Positions 16,036-23,585 of a stretch of DNA of 28,023 nucleotides are shown piece by piece. The notes below the pieces were generated by a model. The model saw only the letters and a list, made by a program, of their open reading frames with translations, did no database searches and was not told the origin of the DNA. Location of the stretch: positions 1 through 28,023 of IMG/VR virus record IMGVR_UViG_3300023179_000411; one strand, written 5' to 3'. The position numbers and the translations under genes are program-made. This DNA is from a virus. Position 1 is the stretch's first letter, and every line of letters begins with the position of its first letter.

Positions 16036-16336
16036 CCGCTTCTCTATCCGAGTCTGGGGCTGGTGTCCATCCTGCTTCTTCCGTAAAATCATCGTAAGTT
16101 ACTTCCCGCTTTCCTAGTGCCATTGTTAATGCTTCTTCTTCATTTTTTGTGCCAGTCCATTTCCCAAACACTAGCGCTTTGTATCTTGGTAATCGTACTA
16201 TAAAAGGAGTTGATGTGCGAAATGGGTGCTCAATTTCTTGAGTCCAACCACGTACAAAGAACTTAAAACCCCATTTAAAAGGAAAGTTTGTTAATTGTAT
16301 AAAATGTTTTGGTCCGACTTTATGTACCTTGGGCAT
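15938..16336 (-). CDS. Hypothetical conserved-looking phage protein
   Basis: This 132-residue protein is rich in aromatics: HFIQLTNFPFKWGFKFFVRG, IEHPFRTSTPFIVRLPRYKA. The first ~85 residues look like a compact beta-rich domain; the tail (EAGWTPAPDSDREAGGNNRY) is polar. The start overlaps the upstream gene stop by one base (TAATG). The family is not recognised. Its position before terminase and after the KTSC-domain gene suggests packaging or head assembly. Confidence 0.5.
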   Translation of the reverse strand: MPKVHKVGPKHFIQLTNFPFKWGFKFFVRGWTQEIEHPFRTSTPFIVRLPRYKALVFGKWTGTKNEEEALTMALGKREVTYDDFTEEAGWTPAPDSDREAGGNNRYSRFDFMDGAIDVYDWKTHYDLAKTTE

Positions 16337-17094
16337 TATGTCCTTTTCTTAGACTGACGTCCTCCATAGTGTAATTGAGCAGCACGAGTAAACTTGTAGA
16401 AAGTTTTTCTAGCATTTGCAGATAAACTAGAAACATCTGCAGCACCACGAGGTTTATAATCTAAAAACGTATAGATATAACGCCCCTTAGATACTACAGA
16501 TTTAAATTTTTGCCAATCTCCTGCTGAACACTCGTAGTAATTGTAGAAGGTTCCGTCTCTAAACACAACTGTAATAACCTCACGATTACGGTCGTAACCT
16601 GCAGCCACAGTTCGTGGCCGTGCTGGATCAGTTGTGCTAGTTGGAACAACTGTTATAGGAGCAGGAGCATCAGACTCCCCAAATTGAGGACCTTGTTCAC
16701 CTGGAACAATTAATTCACCCGTATCTTCATCAACATCATATGACTGACGATAAACAGACCTATCAACATAATTTCCATCTTTGTCTATATAGTAAGCATC
16801 ACTATCAATATTTGGCGCTAATGCTTCTCCTGCTAAATTTGCAACTTTGTTTGTTCCAGTGTAGTAACGCATTGTGTCATTTGCTTTAGTTAAAGAGATA
16901 AACTCACTGTATTCACCAACAGAACTTGCTGTTGGCAGACCAGCAAACATACTGGTACCTGATCCTGTTATCTTAGAAATTCCTGCGGTTTGTTTAGAGC
17001 CTAAACCGTAAAACGCTCCTAATAATTCTTGAGCAGAAGGAAGAGCAGCCCGTCTATTACGACGAGCCGCTCCCCCACCTGATATACGTGCCAT
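16336..17094 (-). CDS. KTSC-domain protein
   Basis: This 252-residue protein carries a C-terminal domain (about 165-225) that fits KTSC: AGYDRNREVITVVFRDGTFYNYYECSAGDW... and SKGRYIYTFL, which contains the small beta-fold with G-x-x-Y and YxYY pattern. KTSC is thought to bind RNA or other ligands, and it occurs in many phage proteins. Residues 1-30 are basic (RRNRRAALPSAQ). The middle part is polar and probably flexible. The gene lies upstream of the packaging genes. A virion location is plausible but unproved. Confidence 0.6.
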   Translation of the reverse strand: MARISGGGAARRNRRAALPSAQELLGAFYGLGSKQTAGISKITGSGTSMFAGLPTASSVGEYSEFISLTKANDTMRYYTGTNKVANLAGEALAPNIDSDAYYIDKDGNYVDRSVYRQSYDVDEDTGELIVPGEQGPQFGESDAPAPITVVPTSTTDPARPRTVAAGYDRNREVITVVFRDGTFYNYYECSAGDWQKFKSVVSKGRYIYTFLDYKPRGAADVSSLSANARKTFYKFTRAAQLHYGGRQSKKRT

Positions 17095-17113
17095 TTAGGT
17101 AGTTAGAATCCGA

Positions 17114-17785
17114 TTAGGATGCTGCTGCCCAAGGTGTAATTGTTACTGCTGCACCTACAGAGATATTGTTTGCTCCTGCTGCAACTGATTGGGTCTTAAT
17201 AGTTCCTGCAACTCCAACAACAGTTCCAGAAAGACCAGACGCATTGTATGCAGTGGTTGCAGTTGTTGTTACGTTAATTTGGTTTGCACTTGGAACTGTA
17301 GTAACTGAATAAGTTCCATTGAAATCAGCACTAAGTCCTGCAAGTGTTACCTTTTGACCAATAGCATAGCCGTGACTTGCTACAGCAACTTGAAGAACGG
17401 TTGTACCTGCAACACGTTGCAGAGCAGTTACTGTCTTTGTAGCGTTTGCTGCTGCTGCTGCAGTTGTTGGAACAAGGCTTGCATCTTTCATTGCATCAGT
17501 TGCATCTGCTGTTACAAAGCCAACTACGCTTGGTACAAGTACATAATCAGTTGGACCTGCTACATCTTCTCCTGCACTGTTTGCGGCAAATAAAGGATAT
17601 CCACCCCATCCAGATAGAGCGGTGATGTGATTATCTAATAGTGGATCAAGACGACCTGGTGTGCCAACTGCACTTACGGCATTTGGACGAACGTCGTTTG
17701 GTTGCATAGGAAGATTCCCCCATACAAAATCAATTGCGACTTCACCAGCGGTATCTAAAAGATTACCGTTGTTATTTACTGCCAT
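17114..17785 (-). CDS. Putative virion surface protein
   Basis: This 223-residue protein is low in charge and rich in Ala, Thr, Val and Gly. Residues 12-35 contain VAIDFVWGNLPMQPNDVRP, seen in phage structural proteins. The C-terminal half (QKVTLAGLSADFNGTYSVTT, then QINVTTTATTAYNASGLSG) is an Ig-like or decoration-type beta domain also found in other virion proteins. It starts behind a purine-rich site (GAAAGAAGAAAAC) and its upstream spacer holds a promoter-like sequence. High expression as a decoration or tail protein is a reasonable guess. Confidence 0.5.
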   Translation of the reverse strand: MAVNNNGNLLDTAGEVAIDFVWGNLPMQPNDVRPNAVSAVGTPGRLDPLLDNHITALSGWGGYPLFAANSAGEDVAGPTDYVLVPSVVGFVTADATDAMKDASLVPTTAAAAANATKTVTALQRVAGTTVLQVAVASHGYAIGQKVTLAGLSADFNGTYSVTTVPSANQINVTTTATTAYNASGLSGTVVGVAGTIKTQSVAAGANNISVGAAVTITPWAAAS

Positions 17786-17845
17786 GTTTTCTTCTTTCTC
17801 TAGAGAGGTTTAATTTCCCCATGCGCTTAGGGGACCTTGAAAGTA

Positions 17846-17874
17846 AGTATCCAAGAAGATAGGTAAAATGTCAG
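17846..17874 (-). promoter_or_regulatory. Sigma-70-type promoter candidate
   Basis: On the minus strand CTGACA (17869-17874) is followed after 17 bases by GATACT (17846-17851). The -35 matches the consensus at five of six positions and the -10 at four of six. It would start transcription near 17838, about 50 bases before the 223-residue gene. A small TCCCC/GGGGA hairpin lies in that leader. Confidence 0.45.
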
Positions 17875-17877
17875 GGT

Positions 17878-18117
17878 TTAGTCATCCCACTCATCACATT
17901 GGTGTTCCTCTAACTCTAATTCTTCTAAAATACGTTCACAATCTTTGCATTTAAAAAACCTAACATCATCTAATGCCACATGTAAAGAATCAGCATGTTC
18001 AAGATCTTGCTCCATTTGTGGTCCTGCTAAAACTTCTGGAGGAAACGGACCCCTAGGAGTATGAGAAGATTTTGGAATAGCATGGCCTTGCACTGCAAAT
18101 TTGCGAATTAACTTCAT
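17878..18117 (-). CDS. Small zinc-finger-like protein
   Basis: This 79-residue protein has a C-terminal C56-x-x-C59 followed by H72 and C74 (FKCKDCERI...EEHQCDEW), a plausible zinc site. The rest is hydrophilic (SHTPRGPFPPEVLAGP). It begins directly after the preceding stop (TAA immediately followed by ATG). It could be a DNA-binding or regulatory protein. No family is assigned. Confidence 0.5.
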   Translation of the reverse strand: MKLIRKFAVQGHAIPKSSHTPRGPFPPEVLAGPQMEQDLEHADSLHVALDDVRFFKCKDCERILEELELEEHQCDEWDD

Positions 18118-18369
18118 TTATTTTGCCGACTTTTTAGATGTAGCCTTCTTCTTTGTTGTTTCAACAGGATCAGGAGTTGCAGGTGTTAATGCTGCAAGGG
18201 CTGATGCTTGATCTTCTTTATACTCTTCAGTAATAGTTAATAACCCTGCTTTTTTACGCTCATTTAAAAAGGAAGGCAAACACTTGCCACAATACAAAAT
18301 AGATTCTAATTTTGAGATCTTATACTCAAACATTGCCCGTCTGTCACAATTGACACATTTCATTACCAC
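18118..18369 (-). CDS. Zinc-ribbon protein with Lys-rich tail
   Basis: This 83-residue protein has C5-x-x-C8 (MKCVNCDRRAMFEYKISK) and C27-x-x-C30 (YCGKCLPSFL), a four-Cys zinc ribbon. The tail (residues 57-83) is Ala/Pro/Thr and then Lys-rich (TTKKKATSKKSAK), which resembles histone-like or nucleic-acid-binding tails. It overlaps the upstream gene by seven bases. The zinc ribbon is seen; nucleic-acid binding is inferred. Confidence 0.55.
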   Translation of the reverse strand: MVMKCVNCDRRAMFEYKISKLESILYCGKCLPSFLNERKKAGLLTITEEYKEDQASALAALTPATPDPVETTKKKATSKKSAK

Positions 18370-18713
18370 TCCACTCCATGAGAAAACTGTTTACCATAAA
18401 CATCTATAGGTGCCCCACCAGTCATTGGTCCTGGACGTGATGGTTCAGAAAATATCCTAGACAGTTGTTCTTTAGATTGTGGGTCAACCTCTGGATGATC
18501 TGACAGGTTTTGAGCACGAGTCCAGAACTCAGGTGGATACATACCAAAATTACGAAGTATCTGTCCGTGAGTCTTTATTGTTGGATTTCTTGATGTTCTT
18601 ATAGCAAAATCTAACATTTTTTTATCAATTGCAGATAAGGGTGCTTGTTTTGATTCAACACCAGAATTAAAATCATTGTAAGACTGATGGCTTTTATCTA
18701 TTGCACCAGCCAT
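18363..18713 (-). CDS. DUF3263-like helical protein
   Basis: This 116-residue protein contains a domain near residues 25-85 (LSAIDKKMLDFAIRTSRNPT, then HGQILRNFGMYPPEFWTRAQ) that resembles DUF3263, a short actinobacterial helix-turn-helix-like family with the pattern LDxxxLDFxxxxxxxxxxKxxxIxxxFGxxxxxYxxxLxxL. The C-terminus is GKQFSHGVEW. The domain supports an actinobacterial host. DNA binding or regulation is inferred. It shares a TAATG overlap with the upstream gene. Confidence 0.55.
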   Translation of the reverse strand: MAGAIDKSHQSYNDFNSGVESKQAPLSAIDKKMLDFAIRTSRNPTIKTHGQILRNFGMYPPEFWTRAQNLSDHPEVDPQSKEQLSRIFSEPSRPGPMTGGAPIDVYGKQFSHGVEW

Positions 18714-19102
18714 TATTGAACTTTCTTTCCGCCTCTTACTTTCTTAACAGGAACTCTTCCTGGTTTTGTTACAGTTGGCGTTTTGGATGTGTAACTTGCA
18801 GATGCATCTCCATATTTGATAGATACCTGTGTTCCTGGTTGTGCAAAAGCATGAACGCTCTCTGCAAAGTGCATTGTTCTTCCATGACTTGCTTTTGCCG
18901 ATCTTTCAGCAAGACGTGCTTGTTGAGCAGTGCTTCTGGTTGTGGCCTCATGTTGAGCCGCATGCATTGCTAGAGTTGTTTGAGTTAAATGCATTTGATC
19001 AGCGTCACGTTGAGAACGTGCACCTTTTTCGTATAATTTTCCAACAAATCTACTTGCTATACCAAAAGGATTTGGTCCACCTGAATAGTTCTGCATGCTC
19101 AT
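18713..19102 (-). CDS. Hypothetical phage protein
   Basis: This 129-residue protein has a helical N-terminal two thirds rich in Ala, Gln, His and Thr (TQTTLAMHAAQHEATTRSTA) and a basic C-terminus (GRVPVKKVRGGKKVQ). No domain is recognised. It may be a coiled-coil or internal virion protein. It lies between a membrane protein and the DUF3263-like gene. Confidence 0.45.
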   Translation of the reverse strand: MSMQNYSGGPNPFGIASRFVGKLYEKGARSQRDADQMHLTQTTLAMHAAQHEATTRSTAQQARLAERSAKASHGRTMHFAESVHAFAQPGTQVSIKYGDASASYTSKTPTVTKPGRVPVKKVRGGKKVQ

Positions 19103-19116
19103 TGGTATATCATCCC

Positions 19117-19488
19117 TTAAACTGATTCTTTAGACTTGTTAACTGTCAGAGATTCTTCAATATTTATAAGTCTTTCACCCATCTCAACAAAGGCTTCCAT
19201 AAGGATTCCTTGGTTATCATACAACTTATTTACTATATCTTTTGTTGATTTTCCGCCATTACTGGAAAGTTCTCCATCTAGGCGATTTAATCTCTCCATA
19301 ACTCCTGGAGTACGATCTCGGCCTGGAGACTCCTCTTCTCCAGACCAATCTCGTTTAAAATCCTCAAACCAACTAATGACATTTTCAAACTTTTTTTTGT
19401 ACGGTTCTAGTAATTGACGTATTCCTAATAAGGCTGCGGTTATTACTCCAACAGTTGCAAAAATAGTAAGTATCATGTTATTGGTCAT
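19117..19488 (-). CDS. Membrane protein with coiled coil (DUF2746-like)
   Basis: This 123-residue protein has one N-terminal membrane segment (residues about 5-24, ILTIFATVGVITAALLGIRQ), then a charged helix (YKKKFENVISWFEDFKRDW) and a second helical section (MERLNRLDGELSS; MEAFVEMGERLINIEESL). The layout resembles DUF2746-type proteins near lysis genes in actinobacterial phages. It precedes the DUF3263 region and follows holin. An accessory lysis role is inferred from position. Confidence 0.5.
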   Translation of the reverse strand: MTNNMILTIFATVGVITAALLGIRQLLEPYKKKFENVISWFEDFKRDWSGEEESPGRDRTPGVMERLNRLDGELSSNGGKSTKDIVNKLYDNQGILMEAFVEMGERLINIEESLTVNKSKESV

Positions 19489-19512
19489 CCGACTTATTTG
19501 CCTTTCTTGGAG

Positions 19513-19707
19513 TTACTTCTTAGCACCAAATCCATAGGACGGATCCTTTGGATTGAGTGCTTTGGCTAATGGGCCAAGAAGACCTGCAATAAAAGCATTT
19601 GCTAAAGTCTTTGGGTCCGTAATACCGCTCATATACAAAGCGGCAACTGCAGCCGCTGCTGCACGTAGATAGGTACCTGCTGCGGCTTCAAGTGTTTTCT
19701 TATCCAT
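19513..19707 (-). CDS. Holin-like small membrane protein
   Basis: This 64-residue protein has a strong AAGGAG site before its ATG. The central hydrophobic part (LRAAAAAVAALYMSGI, then LANAFIAGLLGPLAKAL) makes two short membrane segments around TDPK, and the tail reads NPKDPSYGFGAKK, a pattern common in small phage holins. Holins form membrane lesions that release endolysin. The endolysin gene lies about 5 kb upstream in the same operon; a 55-residue membrane protein is directly upstream. Confidence 0.6.
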   Translation of the reverse strand: MDKKTLEAAAGTYLRAAAAAVAALYMSGITDPKTLANAFIAGLLGPLAKALNPKDPSYGFGAKK

Positions 19708-19748
19708 ACTTCTCCTTACAATGTGCCAACCTCAGAGTAAATGGTCCC

Positions 19749-19916
19749 TTAATCTTCTCGATTACGCAGTGGATACGTAACTGTCCATGCAACTAAAGTT
19801 CCCAAAATTGCATATCCAACAACAGTTTTGGCACTTCCATCAAGAACTACCCAAGCAATGAACATTCCTAAAAGTGTCCATAGTTGGTCAGCCATATCCT
19901 TTAACAATTTAATCAT
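19749..19916 (-). CDS. 55-residue membrane protein
   Basis: The ATG at 19914-19916 forms an ATGA overlap with the stop of the 760-residue gene, and TAA lies at 19749-19751. The protein begins MIKLLKDMADQLWTLLGMF and has two hydrophobic stretches (LLGMFIAWVVL; VGYAILGTLVAWTVTY) before LRNRED. Two membrane segments and position beside the holin-like gene fit a holin partner or antiholin. The role is inferred. Confidence 0.65.
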   Translation of the reverse strand: MIKLLKDMADQLWTLLGMFIAWVVLDGSAKTVVGYAILGTLVAWTVTYPLRNRED

Positions 19917-22195
19917 GTTTCTCGTCTTCTCCTTATACCCTTGCTCTCAGATGTGCCTCCGCTACTTCCACCAGATGGTGCTCCACCACCTGTACTGCCT
20001 CCAGTTCGTGTTGCTGTTGCTGCACCGACTGCGTTTAATGCTGCACCTGAAGCAATAACAGTTGCAACAACCATCTTTGTTGCTTCTTCTCTTTCTTCAG
20101 GTGACATATCAGCACCGATATTTGCTAACGCTGCTAATACTTCGCATTTTTGTTGTTCAGTTAATTCTGCAGTAACATCTTGCGGAGTAATGCAACTAAA
20201 AATTCCACTAATAAGTGCTGCTGGACTTTCTAAAAGTTGTAAGGCTGATGCTACTTCTGCAGTAATTATAACTTGATTACCATTTTCATCTTGACGAACT
20301 TCTACAGGAGTTTCTGGTGGTAAGTCACTGTACTCAAGTCCTGCTTCTGCAATTGCTTCAGCGGTAACTGCTTCTCCATCTGCTGATGCAATTAATGCTT
20401 CTGCAATTAAATCTCTTTCTGCCTCTGTAAGAACTCCATCTTCTGCAAGAGTTTCAGCAAGGTTAACTACCTCTTCTTGAGTAGTTTCCCCATCTGCATC
20501 TAAAGATTCTAATATTGCTTCAGCATCAGAGTCTGATATTTGACCATCATCTGTAAGATCATTTACGATAGAGTCTTGTTCTTCTAAGGAGATTTCAGAT
20601 GAATCATCAGGAGTTAATTCAGGCTCTGGAGAAGGCTCAAGAACGTCTTCTGAATCTTGCTCAGGCTCAGTCTCAGGTTCTGGGGTTGGTTGTGTCTCTT
20701 CTTGAACAGGTTCGTCAGGAGAAGGTTCAGGCAATTGCTCAACAGGTTTTGGTTGAAAATCAGGAACTTCTACAAAGATTGGCTCTGGTTGAGGCTGAGG
20801 AGCAGACTGAGGTTCTTGAACCTCGGGAAGTAAACTAATTGCGGCAGTTAATGCTGCTGATTTAGTATCTAATTGTGATTGAAGATTTGTTTTTGTTAAT
20901 ATAGCAGTATTTAATGTATTAGTTAATGATGTTGTATTAATAGTATTTATGGCTGATGTATTTAAAGTATTTTGAGTAACAACTGGGCTAAGACTTTGAT
21001 TTAATTGTAAAATAACAGCATTTGCTGCATCTACCGACGCTTGAACAGTTGATATATTTGGATCTACATAAGGAGTAAATGCTGCACCTTGACTTATTTG
21101 TCCAGCAAAACCAGAACCAGTATTAGTATCTTCAATTGGAGTAATTGTTCCATTAGTAGTTGGTCTATAATTAAATCTAGCGCCATTTGGTATTGGTCCA
21201 GTAGCAGTTACATTTGCCATCCAGGCACCATCAGTTGGATTAACATCAGCATTAAATCTTATTTGAACCATCTGTGTTGAAGCATCCCATTGTGGATATG
21301 GACGAACATCCCATGCAATATCTAAAGAAGTTCCAGTTGTTGAATATGTAATTCCAGTTCCAGTGCTCCATGTAGTCCAGTCCCATCCAGCAATAGATAC
21401 TGATGGGGCATTTGGTGTTGTGTAATATACCCAACCTTCATCTACACCAAAAGTAATTGTGGCATTTGAACCAACATAAACATTATTATATAAAGTTCCA
21501 CCCATTTGTAAACCAAATGGAAGATTCATACGAATACCCGCATCATCTACACCAGCAAGAACATTTGTTGTAGTTCCAATAGTTGCTTGTAAATTATTTA
21601 CTGCTGTTTGAGCATTATCAATAGCAATATTTGCTTGAGTTAATTCTGTCTGTGCTGTGGCTTGTGCTGTAGAGGCTGCTGTTCGTGCTGTTATTGCTTG
21701 AGTTAACTCTGTCTGTGCTGTAGTTGTATTTATATTATTTATTGCTGTTTGAGCAGTTACTACAGTTTCTTTTGCATCATTAACAATTTCAGAACCTTGA
21801 TTTATTAAAGGTGTAATTAAATCTGCAGCACTTATTGTTGTAATTGCTGTATCAACTAAAGCAACGCTTGTTTGTGCAGCAGTAACTGATTGTGTTACTT
21901 GAGTAATAGCAGTAGAGGCTTGACTTAATTCTGTTTGTGCAGTAGTTACTAGTCCTGCCGCAGTATTTGTTGCATCAATAGCCTGTTGAACCTCTGTAGT
22001 TGCTGTAGAAAGTGCAGAGTTTACTGCTTGTTGTGCAGGACTTACAATTACTTGTTCAGAACTTGTAGGATCTGTTGCATAAGCATCTTGAGACATGCCA
22101 AAAATAAGGAATAGAGTAACTATTCCTCCACAAAGTAGAAGTCTTCCAGTGTTTAATGCTACAGATAGTGCTGCGAATGTACGCAGTTTTATCAA
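19913..22195 (-). CDS. Large exported protein with EF-hand-like repeats
   Basis: This 760-residue protein starts with TTG (22193-22195) behind GAGGGG at 22201-22206. Residues 1-40 form a signal peptide (RLLLCGGIVTLFLIFG, then AYA at about 40). Residues 41-210 are helical Ala/Thr/Gln repeats (AQTELTQA, AINNINTTTA). About 215-390 is a beta-rich domain with repeated aromatic residues (GWDWTTWSTG; WDVRPYPQWD). About 460-533 is Pro/Glu-rich, and 546-620 has four DG-containing acidic repeats of about 20 residues. Two cysteines lie near 668 and 684, a hydrophobic segment near 708-730, then a Gly/Ser linker and RRRRET. This is a secreted or anchored design, unusual among phage operon genes. It may be a host-surface or virion-associated protein; function is unknown. 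Confidence 0.65.
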   Translation of the reverse strand: MIKLRTFAALSVALNTGRLLLCGGIVTLFLIFGMSQDAYATDPTSSEQVIVSPAQQAVNSALSTATTEVQQAIDATNTAAGLVTTAQTELSQASTAITQVTQSVTAAQTSVALVDTAITTISAADLITPLINQGSEIVNDAKETVVTAQTAINNINTTTAQTELTQAITARTAASTAQATAQTELTQANIAIDNAQTAVNNLQATIGTTTNVLAGVDDAGIRMNLPFGLQMGGTLYNNVYVGSNATITFGVDEGWVYYTTPNAPSVSIAGWDWTTWSTGTGITYSTTGTSLDIAWDVRPYPQWDASTQMVQIRFNADVNPTDGAWMANVTATGPIPNGARFNYRPTTNGTITPIEDTNTGSGFAGQISQGAAFTPYVDPNISTVQASVDAANAVILQLNQSLSPVVTQNTLNTSAINTINTTSLTNTLNTAILTKTNLQSQLDTKSAALTAAISLLPEVQEPQSAPQPQPEPIFVEVPDFQPKPVEQLPEPSPDEPVQEETQPTPEPETEPEQDSEDVLEPSPEPELTPDDSSEISLEEQDSIVNDLTDDGQISDSDAEAILESLDADGETTQEEVVNLAETLAEDGVLTEAERDLIAEALIASADGEAVTAEAIAEAGLEYSDLPPETPVEVRQDENGNQVIITAEVASALQLLESPAALISGIFSCITPQDVTAELTEQQKCEVLAALANIGADMSPEEREEATKMVVATVIASGAALNAVGAATATRTGGSTGGGAPSGGSSGGTSESKGIRRRRET

Positions 22196-22227
22196 TTATT
22201 CCCCTCGGAATATTAAAGCCCAACTAT

Positions 22228-22233
22228 ATTATA
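22228..22233 (-). promoter_or_regulatory. Possible -10 box before the 760-residue gene
   Basis: A perfect TATAAT lies on the minus strand 32 bases before the TTG start, overlapping the stop codon of the upstream gene. No good -35 is present at 16-18 bases, so it is only a candidate. Confidence 0.25.
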
Positions 22234-22444
22234 GCGGTTTCCAATTTCTATTTATGATTAACTTACTTGCATTATTTTGTGAGTTAACAGATTCTCCTTG
22301 TACACCTTTACCACGAGATGCCCAAGATACAACGCTTGGATTTGCTTTTGATTTAAATCCTAAATTACTATTAAAATTAAACTCTTGTTTTCTAGTACGA
22401 CGATTTGGATTAACAGTTAAAGGTTTACGATTTAATTGTGCCAT
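22229..22444 (-). CDS. Small basic hypothetical protein
   Basis: This 71-residue protein is rich in Asn, Lys, Arg and Ser (RKPLTVNPNRRTRKQEFNFN; KSKANPSVVSWASRGKGVQG) with little hydrophobic core. It shares a TAATG overlap with the upstream gene. It is likely disordered or nucleic-acid binding. No family is recognised. Confidence 0.45.
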   Translation of the reverse strand: MAQLNRKPLTVNPNRRTRKQEFNFNSNLGFKSKANPSVVSWASRGKGVQGESVNSQNNASKLIINRNWKPL

Positions 22445-22809
22445 TAATCTAATCCTCCAACAAATCCTGCAGCAGTTCCACCACTTCCTAAACCACTGTT
22501 AGTTGAAGCAGATTCTTCTGAATTGTTCATTCCTTGTTCTCTTGCAGGTATAGTTTCTTCACGAGGATCAGTTCCAGAACCCATTGCCCCAATCATGTAA
22601 GGATAATTGCTAAACCAGAATCCTGCGCCAGAATATCCTGATTCACGTTTACGTTTAAATCTACGTCTTTGAACTTCTTCAGTTTTTTCTGCCTTACTAA
22701 ATTGAGATGATAAATTACCTGCCATTTGACTTACTCCATATCTTCCATATGTACCACCTGGTCCGCCAAATATTCCTTTGCCAGTACGGTAATAATCACT
22801 GCCTGCCAT
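22444..22809 (-). CDS. Gly/Ser-rich hypothetical protein
   Basis: I place the start at ATG 22807-22809 (MAGSDYYRTG) with GGAG nine bases before it, rather than an upstream ATG at 22824. The 121-residue product has Gly-rich ends (GIFGGPGGTYGRYG; SGLGSGGTAAGFVGGLD) and a central basic stretch (VQRRRFKRKRESG). It overlaps the preceding DUF7455-like gene by 14 bases. It is probably a virion or accessory protein; no domain is seen. Confidence 0.5.
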   Translation of the reverse strand: MAGSDYYRTGKGIFGGPGGTYGRYGVSQMAGNLSSQFSKAEKTEEVQRRRFKRKRESGYSGAGFWFSNYPYMIGAMGSGTDPREETIPAREQGMNNSEESASTNSGLGSGGTAAGFVGGLD

Positions 22810-23002
22810 AGTTAAATACTCCATTGGGATCGAATACTTGAAGTGAGTTTAAAACTAACTTGTTACCTGTCTTTCTTGCATGGTGTCCACAAAAGTATAA
22901 TTCTCCATTTGCTAGTGTCGCTCTAACCATTGCTTGGGCGCCACATTTGTCACAGCGCTCTGTAACTGCGATAGGTCTTTGAGTATCTAAAGCGATTGAC
23001 AT
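22796..23002 (-). CDS. DUF7455-like zinc-binding protein
   Basis: This 68-residue protein fits the actinobacterial DUF7455 pattern: TERCDKCGAQAMVRATLANG followed by ELYFCGHHARK. The Cys-x-x-Cys plus Cys-x-His-His arrangement should bind zinc. These small proteins are typical of Actinobacteria and their phages, and their role is unknown. The divergent FmdB-type gene starts 56 bases away on the other strand. Confidence 0.65.
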   Translation of the reverse strand: MSIALDTQRPIAVTERCDKCGAQAMVRATLANGELYFCGHHARKTGNKLVLNSLQVFDPNGVFNYGRQ

Positions 23003-23011
23003 AGGTTAATT

Positions 23012-23039
23012 TTGCCTTCTTTATCAGTTACTGTATGCT
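23012..23039 (+). promoter_or_regulatory. Plus-strand promoter candidate
   Basis: TTGCCT (23012-23017) and TATGCT (23034-23039) are separated by 16 bases and lie in the 56-base divergent spacer. They would start transcription about 12 bases before the ribosome site of the FmdB-type gene. Both boxes match the consensus at four positions. Confidence 0.45.
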
Positions 23040-23058
23040 CATACCGTAAGGAGCAATA

Positions 23059-23238
23059 ATGCCAGTATATCAGTACTCTTGTATAAGTTGTGATCTTGAT
23101 TATGAAAAAGAGCGCAGCATAAGAGACCCAGAATCAAAATACTTCTGTGAGAAGTGTGGCTACGCTCTAATTAGAACTTACTCTCCTGTTACCGCTGTTT
23201 TTAAAGGCAAAGGTTTTTATAAAACAGATAATCGTTAG
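23059..23238 (+). CDS. FmdB-type zinc-ribbon protein
   Basis: This 59-residue protein is encoded opposite to the surrounding genes. It has MPVYQYSC at the start, C8-x-x-C11 and C30-x-x-C33, and the family's closing KGKGFYKTDNR. FmdB-type proteins are small zinc ribbons of unclear role, first linked to amidase regulation. A strong AAGGAG (23047-23052) is placed well for ATG 23059. Its stop overlaps the stop of the 116-residue membrane gene on the other strand by four bases. It is under 60 residues, so it is easily missed by length filters. Confidence 0.8.
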   Translation: MPVYQYSCISCDLDYEKERSIRDPESKYFCEKCGYALIRTYSPVTAVFKGKGFYKTDNR

Positions 23239-23585
23239 TTGTAATCAGGATCATCTACTTTTGCTACAGGAATATCCTCTATTTCTGAATTAATAACAGG
23301 AACAGATTCAGTAACTGTAGTAACTGTAGGAATATCTACGGTTTTAGAACCGCTGTTACCAATAAGAAGACCAGCAAGTGTTCCTGTAATAAAAGTTGCT
23401 ACACTACCTAGAACATTAAAGAACATTTTGTCGTTTTCAGATTGTCCAGTAATAGGTTGAGTAACAAATATAAGAGCATACATAATCCCAGCAGCAGTTA
23501 TAAATAAAATTGAACCTAATGTAATTCCCAGTATAAACTTTAATCTTGCATCTAAATCTTGTGGTGATAATCTTTCTCTAGCCAT
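23235..23585 (-). CDS. Two-segment membrane protein
   Basis: This 116-residue protein has two membrane segments (ILGITLGSILFITAAGIMYA; FFNVLGSVATFITGTLAGLL) and an acidic C-terminal tail (VINSEIEDIPVAKVDDPDYN). The N-terminus is charged (RERLSPQDLDARLK). It overlaps the lipoprotein gene by eight bases. It may be a membrane partner in lysis or exclusion. No family is certain. Confidence 0.5.
   Translation of the reverse strand: MARERLSPQDLDARLKFILGITLGSILFITAAGIMYALIFVTQPITGQSENDKMFFNVLGSVATFITGTLAGLLIGNSGSKTVDIPTVTTVTESVPVINSEIEDIPVAKVDDPDYN

Noticed and set aside
20599-20838. Plus-strand frame of 79 codons rich in Gln/Glu/Leu
   Set aside because: It mirrors the Pro/Glu-rich spacer of the exported protein and has no start signal.
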